From an uncultured Poribacteria bacterium (GTDB taxonomy: Bacteria; Poribacteria; WGA-4E; WGA-3G): a DNA stretch of 64,000 nt. Position numbers and translations under genes: made by a program. Below, one piece after another: positions 44,849 through 52,280 of this stretch (positions are counted from its first letter, which is position 1; each line of letters starts with the position of its first letter). The notes under the pieces were generated by a model, which made no database searches, was not told the DNA's origin, and worked only from the letters and a program-made list of their open reading frames with translations. Where the stretch lies: positions 248,001 through 312,000 of the forward strand of contig OX639973.1 in NCBI GenBank assembly GCA_951828385.1. Direction: 5' to 3'.

Positions 44849-45607
44849 CTAAACCTGCCTTTCTAACTCGTTTTGAGGAAGTTTCAGTTCGGATCGGATA
44901 GCTTGACGCACCTCGGTGCAGACCTGTGTTGCATGCTCAGCATTTTCGGCAGTTGCTGACTTTCCGGGGTAGCGAAAGTCCACCGCATGGTCAGAAACCG
45001 TTGAAAAATCAACGCGCCACGCGTCCCACGCTGAAATAGTTGGGACAATCAAATCCAGCAAACTTTCTAAATCGTGCGTTTTTGAAAAACGGATGTTCGC
45101 CTCTTGGAGCCATGCTTTTAAGTATTTTTCTATACACTGTTGGGCATGAAAACAGATGAGATCAAAATTCGGTGATGCCACTTGCCGATGCAATTTGATC
45201 GCATCATAATCACCCTCGGCTTTCTGTATCCACTCAAGGGTTAACTGATTCATAGAGTCTCGCTGTCTTTCCAAGATTTTCGTGAAGAGATTGTTAGGAC
45301 CATAAAGGACTTCTCCTTTTTCCGTGATTTCTCGGAGAAACCAATCGTTGTATGAAATACGATAGGCGATTTCTTCTGGTGATCGCACGAGCACATCCAT
45401 AGGAAACCGGCGCGGAATCCGCTGCCGGATATCCACGGCGTGGTGGCGCGTCTCGGATTCAGGGATATCCATGACGACGAGCAAATCAACATCTGAATTT
45501 TCAGTCGGTGTGCCATAAGCGTAGGATCCAAAAAGGATAACCTGCAGCGGTGCGAACTCACGAACGATGTCATCACAGGTTGCTTGGATGTCTTCCCGAG
45601 TAACCAT
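44849..45607 (-). CDS. MNT nucleotidyltransferase fused to HEPN domain
   Basis: 252 aa. The ATG at 45607 follows GGAGG; the frame extends to 45631. The N-terminal half is a minimal nucleotidyltransferase: GSYAYGTPTENSDVDLLVV, with the third Asp in PMDVLVRS. The C-terminal half (about 120-250) is a HEPN domain with R-x4-H in RFSKTH, followed by DLESLL. MNT and HEPN proteins are usually separate antitoxin and toxin; here both are one chain. It starts the operon that continues with PhyH and GH43-like genes. Confidence 0.88.
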   Translation of the reverse strand: MVTREDIQATCDDIVREFAPLQVILFGSYAYGTPTENSDVDLLVVMDIPESETRHHAVDIRQRIPRRFPMDVLVRSPEEIAYRISYNDWFLREITEKGEVLYGPNNLFTKILERQRDSMNQLTLEWIQKAEGDYDAIKLHRQVASPNFDLICFHAQQCIEKYLKAWLQEANIRFSKTHDLESLLDLIVPTISAWDAWRVDFSTVSDHAVDFRYPGKSATAENAEHATQVCTEVRQAIRSELKLPQNELERQV

Positions 45608-45804
45608 CTGTCTGCCTCCTATCTTATCCAAAGTATAACATAAGATATAAAGGAAGTCAATGTTTATTGCTAAGGCAAGTATAATCAGATCATAGAAAAA
45701 ATTGTTGTTTTCTCACGCGAATTCCTATAGAATTAAGATAGGCTTTTAGCTACAATCTATGCGAATGAGTTTCATGACAATATTTATAGACAAAGGAGTA
45801 AGTG

Positions 45805-46590
45805 ATGACCCCCGAAGTTGCATTAGAAAAGCGGGAGCAGATGATTGAAGACGGCTTCTGCGTTATCGACGATGTTTTAACAGCGGAATTCTTGCAGGAA
45901 CTCCACGACGAATCAGAACGCCTAATCGCAGGACATGTGGAACCCGAGGATGTCGTCTATCAAGGACAGCACGTCAACGTCCGCGGTGAAGATAATCCGC
46001 ATATTCAGAAACTATTGGAGTGGCAGCCATCACGCGACGCACTCGAACAAATCGGTTTTGGCGACTTTACGACATCTGGCGGGATCATTATTCTCACGAA
46101 GGAATCCGGAGGCCCTCCACTCTATTGGCACCAAGATTGGATGCGTTGGAACGATCCGCTCAGCTGCGCGCCGTGGCCCCAAACGATCTTTCTCAACTAT
46201 TATCTCACCGATACAAACCGGGAAAATGGATGTTTAAAGGTTATTCCGGGCACCCATCGCAAGCGAATTGATTTACACGACATATTGGTGCCAGCGCATG
46301 AACAAGGCGCACGGTTTATTGATGAGGATCACCCCATCATGTTCAGCGATCATCCGGATCAGGTAGATGTCTGTGCAAAAGCAGGTTCGTTGGTAATCGC
46401 AGATGCGCGTATCTTACACTCCGCTCACAGAAACTTTACCGATGTTCGACGCACCCTAATTCTCGCATGGCACAGTCGTCCTAATACCGTACCAGAGTAC
46501 TGGGACCGCGAAATTCCAGAATCCGTTGCGAATCGGGACGAGAATGGAAACTATCCGATGTCCCGTATCCCTACTCATTTTTTACCGTAA
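45805..46590 (+). CDS. Phytanoyl-CoA dioxygenase family protein (PhyH)
   Basis: 261 aa. The ATG at 45805 is six bases after AAAGGAG; a GTG at 45802 is adjacent. The iron ligands are in YWHQDWMRW (HxD) and ILHSAHRN, with Arg in VRRTLILAWH. It is the first gene of a plus-strand operon with an SDR and another PhyH (19 bp to the SDR). Divergent from the MNT-HEPN operon; the 197 bp between hold both promoters, not resolved. Confidence 0.9.
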   Translation: MTPEVALEKREQMIEDGFCVIDDVLTAEFLQELHDESERLIAGHVEPEDVVYQGQHVNVRGEDNPHIQKLLEWQPSRDALEQIGFGDFTTSGGIIILTKESGGPPLYWHQDWMRWNDPLSCAPWPQTIFLNYYLTDTNRENGCLKVIPGTHRKRIDLHDILVPAHEQGARFIDEDHPIMFSDHPDQVDVCAKAGSLVIADARILHSAHRNFTDVRRTLILAWHSRPNTVPEYWDREIPESVANRDENGNYPMSRIPTHFLP

Positions 46591-46608
46591 TAGCGTATAG
46601 AGGGCAAT

Positions 46609-47367
46609 ATGATTCCGATTGATCTTAGCAATAAAGTGGCGGTAATCACGGGGGGGTCAGGCGCGTTGGGGCGCGTGATGGCAAGGACTCTGGCGGAAGC
46701 GGGTGCGGATATCGCAATCTGCTACTACCGAGATCAAGAAACGGCGCGCCTCCTACAAAACGAAATCACTGCTAAGGGCGTACAGGCAACCAGTGTACAG
46801 GCAGATGTCACAAATCAAGACGCAATAAATGCCATGCGTGATGCTGTTGTTGACACACTCGGTACAGCAGATATTATTGTGAACAACGCCGTGATTCAGT
46901 ACAATTGGACATCCGTTTTAGAGCAGGCCCCCGAAGACTATGAGAGCCAGTTCCAATCTTGTGTCCTGCATAACGTGTATATGGCGCAAGCCTTCGTTCC
47001 TGCGATGATTGAAGCCGGATGGGGACGCGTCATCAGTATCAATACGGAATGTTCCATGCAAAACTTCGCCGGGCAGAGTGCGTATACATCTGGCAAGAGA
47101 GGTATGGATGGTGTCCTGCGGGTACTTGCTAAAGAAGTCGGCGCACACGGTGTTACTGTCAATCAAGTTGCCCCCGGATGGACGATCAGTGAAAAAAGCG
47201 TGGCGAGTGAATCAGACGAACATTATTGGAGCAAAGTGCCGATGCAACGCCGCGGTACTGCCCAAGAAATCGCCAACACTGTGCTTTTCCTCGCGTCAGA
47301 CCTTGCAAGTTATATCACCGGTGCGTATATTCCAGTGTGCGGCGGAAATGTAATGCCGACTATTTAA
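46609..47367 (+). CDS. Short-chain dehydrogenase/reductase
   Basis: 252 aa, typical for classical SDRs. The NAD(P) loop is TGGSGALGR, followed by NNAV. The catalytic Ser region is INTECSMQ and the YxxxK motif is YTSGK. The C-terminus GAYIPVCGG is typical. Substrate unknown; the neighbouring oxygenases suggest that it oxidises or reduces the hydroxylated product. Confidence 0.93.
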   Translation: MIPIDLSNKVAVITGGSGALGRVMARTLAEAGADIAICYYRDQETARLLQNEITAKGVQATSVQADVTNQDAINAMRDAVVDTLGTADIIVNNAVIQYNWTSVLEQAPEDYESQFQSCVLHNVYMAQAFVPAMIEAGWGRVISINTECSMQNFAGQSAYTSGKRGMDGVLRVLAKEVGAHGVTVNQVAPGWTISEKSVASESDEHYWSKVPMQRRGTAQEIANTVLFLASDLASYITGAYIPVCGGNVMPTI

Positions 47368-47381
47368 GAATTGGGGGAACT

Positions 47382-48218
47382 ATGGAACGCCATAAACTCC
47401 GCTATGAAATGATGAACAAATTTGATCCGTCCGGAGAGACTGGGTATAACTGGGAAATAGAGGTGCACGCCACCCCAGAAGAGTTGCAAGCGTTTGCCGA
47501 GAGCGGTTATCTCATTCGAGAAGGACTCTTTCAAGGTGAAGCCCTCCAAAAGCTGAGAGATGCTTTGGATCGCTTAGAAGAACGCGAATCGGAAAAACGC
47601 GACAGTGCCATCGCTGGCAAGAAAGGCTGGGGTTTCATTCCGCGGCACCTGATGGACAAGGATGAAGTCTTCTTAGACCTCTTGAAATTTCAACCGACCC
47701 TGTCGATTGCACGAGCAATGATGGGACCGCTCGTCCGCCTGCGAGGCTTGAGTGCACGCATCACTTATCCGGGTGATGGTCGGCAACACCAAACGCCGTG
47801 GCACCAACACATGCGCGTTATCTCGAACCCGATTCCGCCTTGGTTTTCACGTCCACACTGCATTGATTGTCTCATCTACCTTGATGATTTAAATGAAGAT
47901 ACAGGCGCAGTCGCTATTGTCCCGGGGTCTCACGACTGGTTAGACAAAGCATCACCGACTGTCCACGAACTTGTAGAGGGTGAGGTTCATCTACAGGTGA
48001 AAGCCGGTGGGGGTGTCCTCATCCACGGTAATCTCTGGCACCGAGGCTTGCCAACGCTAAACGCCAAACGGCGAATGTTAATCCTAAGCTATACACCGAC
48101 ATGGTTACGGAAATCGCCGCACGGCGGGGCACAACCCGAAGACGGGTTAACCCACGATTTTCTCAAAGAAGCAGACTTTGAAGAACGGATGCTGCTCGGT
48201 GTCGGTGGATATTCATAG
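47382..48218 (+). CDS. PhyH family protein with His in place of the iron-binding Asp
   Basis: 278 aa from the ATG at 47382, with a GGGGGAAC ribosome site; the frame is open further upstream through the SDR gene. The fold matches PhyH (DDLNEDTGAVAIVPGSH, then NLWHRGLPTLNAKRRM). At the HxD position the sequence is WHQHMRV: H141, then H143 where Asp is usual. The distal His and Arg are present. This could form a different iron site or be inactive. It lies 14 bp after the SDR gene. Confidence 0.85.
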   Translation: MERHKLRYEMMNKFDPSGETGYNWEIEVHATPEELQAFAESGYLIREGLFQGEALQKLRDALDRLEERESEKRDSAIAGKKGWGFIPRHLMDKDEVFLDLLKFQPTLSIARAMMGPLVRLRGLSARITYPGDGRQHQTPWHQHMRVISNPIPPWFSRPHCIDCLIYLDDLNEDTGAVAIVPGSHDWLDKASPTVHELVEGEVHLQVKAGGGVLIHGNLWHRGLPTLNAKRRMLILSYTPTWLRKSPHGGAQPEDGLTHDFLKEADFEERMLLGVGGYS

Positions 48219-48242
48219 ACGCGTTATAGCAGAAATTTCTGA

Positions 48243-48788
48243 ATGAGAACTAATTTGACTATCGAGAAAAACATGGAACCTGTCATTAGAAAAGCGATAC
48301 CAGATGACGCGAAAGCGGTCGCGTCAGTGATTAACTCTGTTATTCTGGAAGGGAAATATACTGCACTAACCAACCCTTTCACAGTAGAACAAGAACGCGC
48401 CTTTATTGAAGGGTTATGCAATCGAAGTGCGCTGTTTGTTGCCGAGGTAGACGACGAGATCATTGGTATTCAGGTCGTTGAACCAGATGCTTTAGCGCAC
48501 TATACCGACTCAATGCAACATGTAGCTACAGTCGGGACGTGGGTACAATCTAACTTCCGAGGACGCAAGATTGGACAATTGCTTGCAGAGGCATCCTTCA
48601 AGTTTGCCCACGCGAAAAACTTCAAAAAGATCGCTATTCAGGTAATCGCGGACAACACCGGGGCCCTCCGGTTTTATGGCAATCTCGGTTTTAAAAAAAT
48701 CGGCATCGCTAAAAAACATGTGAAACTTGAAGGTAAATTCTGCGATGTGTGCTATCTGGAAAAATTTCTGACAAGAGACGAAAAATAA
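48243..48788 (+). CDS. GNAT family N-acetyltransferase
   Basis: 181 aa; an internal ATG at 48273 is an alternative start. The AcCoA-binding motif V-x4-RGRKIGQLL is present (SNFRGRKIGQLLAEA), followed by NTGALRFYGNLGFKKIG. Substrate unknown. It lies 24 bp after the last PhyH gene and may be in the same operon. Confidence 0.85.
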   Translation: MRTNLTIEKNMEPVIRKAIPDDAKAVASVINSVILEGKYTALTNPFTVEQERAFIEGLCNRSALFVAEVDDEIIGIQVVEPDALAHYTDSMQHVATVGTWVQSNFRGRKIGQLLAEASFKFAHAKNFKKIAIQVIADNTGALRFYGNLGFKKIGIAKKHVKLEGKFCDVCYLEKFLTRDEK

Positions 48789-48932
48789 TTGTTGCTTTTT
48801 TTTGACAATTCTGATATATATTGTAATCAAGGATTGTGCACTGCATTCCAACCCCAACTTATTATCTTTTGAGATACTAACCGCTCTGAAAACACGTGTT
48901 GATGCGCGTGTTATATATAAAGGAGGTTCTCA

Positions 48933-49760
48933 ATGAAAGCTAATTTTATTTTTAAATTTTTGGTGTTAAGTCTGATGCTGACAGGAGCAGTAGTCGCAAG
49001 CCACGCGCAGGGCATCAGTGATGATGAACTTATCATCTACTACAGCTTTAACAAAGATACGCTGAAAAAGGGTGATGTCTTAGATGGGTCTGGCAACGGG
49101 AACGATGGTTTTCTACACGGTAATAATTTAAAGATTGTGGACGGCAAAGTCGGAGAATGTATGGAGTTTCCGGGCAACGCCACTCAATATATATCGGTGC
49201 GGGAACACATGTACAAGGATCCAATTGAAGAAATTACGCTTGCCGCTTGGGTCAAAACAGGGGTAAGAGGCATGATCGCCTCCTGGGATCGGAGTGAATT
49301 CTTCCGTTTTGCCGTAGGTGATGATGTCGGTGCAAATGCCGGCACAACTTTTGTCGCCTTTGACACGTGTTGTGGTATACACGATTGGTTTGGAGAAACG
49401 GATGTCGCTGATGACAAATGGCACCATCTCGTCGCAACTTTTGACGGCAAAGAGAAACGCATCTATGTTGATGGCGAATTAGATGAAAAAATAGCCGCGC
49501 CATCAAAAGTCATCGGCGCAGGGGCTGCGCGATTTGGGTTCATCGGAATTGGTTCAGAAGCCGCTGCGTTTGATGCCGCGGTCGGACCTACGTGGGCATT
49601 CAATGGGCTGATGGATGAGTTCTTGCTGTTCCATCGCGCACTCTCTGAAAAAGAGGTAGAACGTCTTGCGAAGGGACAAAGCAACCCGTTTGCTGTGGAA
49701 CCGACTGACAAACTCGCCACGGCTTGGGGAGATATTAAGAGCACGAGTAATATGAGATAG
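48933..49760 (+). CDS. Exported LamG/concanavalin-like lectin domain protein
   Basis: 275 aa. AAAGGAGG lies before the ATG. A signal peptide (1-25) is followed by a LamG-like beta sandwich (LIIYYSFNKDTLKKGDVLDGSGNG...) with the WHHLVATFDGKEKRIYVDGELD signature. It binds sugars or proteins on the outside. A terminator follows. Confidence 0.85.
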   Translation: MKANFIFKFLVLSLMLTGAVVASHAQGISDDELIIYYSFNKDTLKKGDVLDGSGNGNDGFLHGNNLKIVDGKVGECMEFPGNATQYISVREHMYKDPIEEITLAAWVKTGVRGMIASWDRSEFFRFAVGDDVGANAGTTFVAFDTCCGIHDWFGETDVADDKWHHLVATFDGKEKRIYVDGELDEKIAAPSKVIGAGAARFGFIGIGSEAAAFDAAVGPTWAFNGLMDEFLLFHRALSEKEVERLAKGQSNPFAVEPTDKLATAWGDIKSTSNMR

Positions 49761-49793
49761 GCAGGCGGTGATAGCGTGCCACCTGCCTCTTTT
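49759..49793 (+). terminator. Rho-independent terminator
   Basis: AGGCAGGCGG (49759-49768) pairs with CCACCTGCCT (49779-49788) apart from one mismatch, followed by CTTTT. It overlaps the stop codon of the LamG gene. Confidence 0.65.
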
Positions 49794-49804
49794 CCGTCGA
49801 AACC

Positions 49805-50578
49805 TTAATCATCCGCAGGCGTAATCGCCTCTTGAATCCCGGGCCATTCTCGCCAGATGTCGGTGTACCCATCATAGCCATTTTCCTCACAATCGACATG
49901 CCGCAATCGGAAAATCGCAGCGTAACGGATATCAGCCGCAGCGTTCGGTGCCGCGGTATGAACAATCTGATGGTGCGTCAGAACGACATCTCCGGCTTTG
50001 CCGAGGATCTGCTGAGGGCCTTCAGGCAACTCAGGGCGCGGCATTCCGTTTGCTAAGATCTCATGTCCTTCCTTCTTGAAATAATCGGCGAAGAAACTGT
50101 GTGATTTCGGCCAGACGGTGAAGTTTCCGCTGTATGGTTCTGGCACATCCGCAAGATAGACAACAGCAAGCGCAGTAAAACCACGCCGATACACCCCTTT
50201 TTCCATACCGTTCGTACCGCTGCCTAACCCGTCAAGATGTCCACGCGGCTCGTTCGGATCCGTGTGCAACGGCCCGGGAAACCGGAGCGCAACCTGTGCT
50301 GAGCCGGGTATCTCTACATTCCCTTCGCCCATCAATGCCTCAGCAATTTGGCGGACAGGCGTTTTTCTGAAAAGATCCACCAGCTCGGGGGCTTGGCGAA
50401 TCTCGTTGCAATAGGATTGTGCCCGAAACCGTTCTAAGTCGCCTTGGTGCATGCCGACCGCGCCGATAGAGTGATTGATCGCCTTTCGCGCCGCATCTAC
50501 CATCAATCTTGGCACAACACCAGGAACAGAGATATAGCCATTTTCATAAAAATCTAACTTCTGCTTACGAGTGAGCAT
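49805..50578 (-). CDS. Phytanoyl-CoA dioxygenase family protein (PhyH)
   Basis: 257 aa. The ATG has only a weak ribosome site. Iron-ligand candidates are HLD in PRGHLDGLGSG and the His in QIVHTAAPN, followed by RYAAIFRLRH. This is the fourth PhyH in 6.5 kb. The gene is monocistronic, facing the LamG gene. Confidence 0.85.
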   Translation of the reverse strand: MLTRKQKLDFYENGYISVPGVVPRLMVDAARKAINHSIGAVGMHQGDLERFRAQSYCNEIRQAPELVDLFRKTPVRQIAEALMGEGNVEIPGSAQVALRFPGPLHTDPNEPRGHLDGLGSGTNGMEKGVYRRGFTALAVVYLADVPEPYSGNFTVWPKSHSFFADYFKKEGHEILANGMPRPELPEGPQQILGKAGDVVLTHHQIVHTAAPNAAADIRYAAIFRLRHVDCEENGYDGYTDIWREWPGIQEAITPADD

Positions 50579-50772
50579 ATTTTTCTTGTCTCCCTACTTT
50601 TTGCTGGATGGTGTCTCCATGACATAAGTTTCCTACAAACCTATAGGAACATGAACATATATGGAAACCTGCCCGAAAGGATTTCTGATTTAGACTCTCA
50701 TTAACGCAAAAAGTTTAACAGGATTTATGGGTTATGGAGACCTATTACAACTTCCAAAAGAAAAAATCTTGA

Positions 50773-51501
50773 CTAATGGGTGAGGGTATAAACAACAGCG
50801 TTGATACCCATTTTCAGTGCCATATCAGAATACTCACGCGGGTAGTAATCCTCAGCGGCGTGTTCCCACGCGTCGCCAAGATCGGAATTAAAGTTGATCA
50901 TCATCATCAATCTGCCATAATCATCATAAACACCCCGGCAGTATGCCGGATATCCGTCGTGTCGCTCGTAGGTTCGACCATTAAAAAGTGAACGGAGTCC
51001 AGGGATTTGGATCAGTTTGTCAATTTCAAAAAAGCAGTGGAAAATCGGATGTGTCATCGGAATGTCTATCGGTTCGCGATCTGGGAAAATCTTCTTGAAC
51101 TCGGCATAAAACCACTTCCATTCACGTTCCCCGTGAAAATCGTCAATAAAGATAAACCCACCGCGCAAGAGATATTCCCGTAGATTCTCTGCCTCACTTG
51201 TGCTTAACCTGAGACTCCCGACTTCAAGCATATAAGCGAAAGGATATTCAAATAACTCCGATGCTCCGACCTTAATAATCTTTTCTCGGGGGGCAACCGA
51301 AATGTTTGTCTGTTTACTGAGCTGCCAGATAAAATTACGATCCGAGGCTGGCCAATCCACACGCCAACTGCTGAGTCGTGTGAGTTGCCCGCGATATTCC
51401 AAGCGGACAAAGGTAAATAGGTCGCTGTCATCTTCTCCGTCCAGAAGCACCGTGGGCACAGACAGCATGACAATAAGCGTTAGCAATAGAATAATTCGCA
51501 T
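50773..51501 (-). CDS. DUF4159 exported protein
   Basis: 242 aa. A signal peptide covers residues 1-20. The mature part matches DUF4159: FTFVRLEYRG, VDWPASDRNF, YPFAYMLEVG, LREYLLRGGFIFIDDFHG and MMINFNSDLGDAWEHA. The fold is glutamine-amidotransferase-like, with no known reaction. It is a paralogue of the next gene and the last gene of the envelope operon (28 bp gap). Confidence 0.85.
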   Translation of the reverse strand: MRIILLLTLIVMLSVPTVLLDGEDDSDLFTFVRLEYRGQLTRLSSWRVDWPASDRNFIWQLSKQTNISVAPREKIIKVGASELFEYPFAYMLEVGSLRLSTSEAENLREYLLRGGFIFIDDFHGEREWKWFYAEFKKIFPDREPIDIPMTHPIFHCFFEIDKLIQIPGLRSLFNGRTYERHDGYPAYCRGVYDDYGRLMMMINFNSDLGDAWEHAAEDYYPREYSDMALKMGINAVVYTLTH

Positions 51502-51529
51502 GATCGCCTTGCTCCAAACAGGGACATCC

Positions 51530-52249
51530 TTAGTGCGTCAGTGAATAAACAACGGCATTAATTCCGAGTTTGAACGCCATATCAGAACGCTCGCGCGGGT
51601 AGAAACTCTCGGCAGCGTGCTCCCAGCCATCACCGAGATCGGAATTAAAGTTAATCATCATCATCAACCGTCCATAATCGTCATAAACACCGAGGCACCG
51701 CGCTGGAAAACCGTCGTGCTTTTCGTATGTTCTCCCCCGCATGGCTGCACCGGCACCCGGAATCTGCATCAGTTTGTCAATTTTAAAGAAGCAGTGAAAA
51801 AGCGGATGTGAAATCGGGATGTCTTCCGGTTCACGTTTCGGGAAGATTTTCTTCAATTGCTTATAAAACTGCTTCCATTGCCTACCGCCATGGAAATCAT
51901 CCACCATGATAAAACCACCCCGCAAAAGATATTCGCGCACGTTCTCTGCCTCTTCGGAGGTGAGACGCAACCGACTCACCTCCAACATATAGGCGAACGG
52001 ATATTCAAAGAGTTCTTTGGAACGGATGTCAACGATCTTCTCTCTCGGAGAGACATCAATATTCGTATGTTCGCGGAGCTGGAGAATAAAGTTTCGATCA
52101 GAAGCGGGCCAGTCTATATCCCAGATACTCCGATGCCCTCGGTATTTCAAGCGGACGAAAGTGAATTGATCCGCATCGACCTCTGAATTTAAGGGGATCG
52201 TCGGCATGGACACCATAACAAAGATGATTAAGACCAGGAGAATTCGCAT
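51530..52249 (-). CDS. DUF4159 exported protein (tandem paralogue)
   Basis: 239 aa from the ATG of MRILLVLI at 52249; the frame is open upstream into the barrel gene but is not needed. A signal peptide covers residues 1-20. About two thirds of positions look identical to the neighbour at 50773, including VDWPASDRNF and FDDFHG-like VDDFHGG. It arose by tandem duplication. The gap to the barrel gene is 31 bp. Confidence 0.85.
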   Translation of the reverse strand: MRILLVLIIFVMVSMPTIPLNSEVDADQFTFVRLKYRGHRSIWDIDWPASDRNFILQLREHTNIDVSPREKIVDIRSKELFEYPFAYMLEVSRLRLTSEEAENVREYLLRGGFIMVDDFHGGRQWKQFYKQLKKIFPKREPEDIPISHPLFHCFFKIDKLMQIPGAGAAMRGRTYEKHDGFPARCLGVYDDYGRLMMMINFNSDLGDGWEHAAESFYPRERSDMAFKLGINAVVYSLTH

Positions 52250-52280
52250 ATTGTTTCGTTTTGAAAGACGTTCACTCGGT

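Noticed and set aside
48802-48829. TTGACA with TAATCA as promoter of the LamG gene
   Set aside because: The -10 matches only two of six bases and the spacer is 16; too weak to list.
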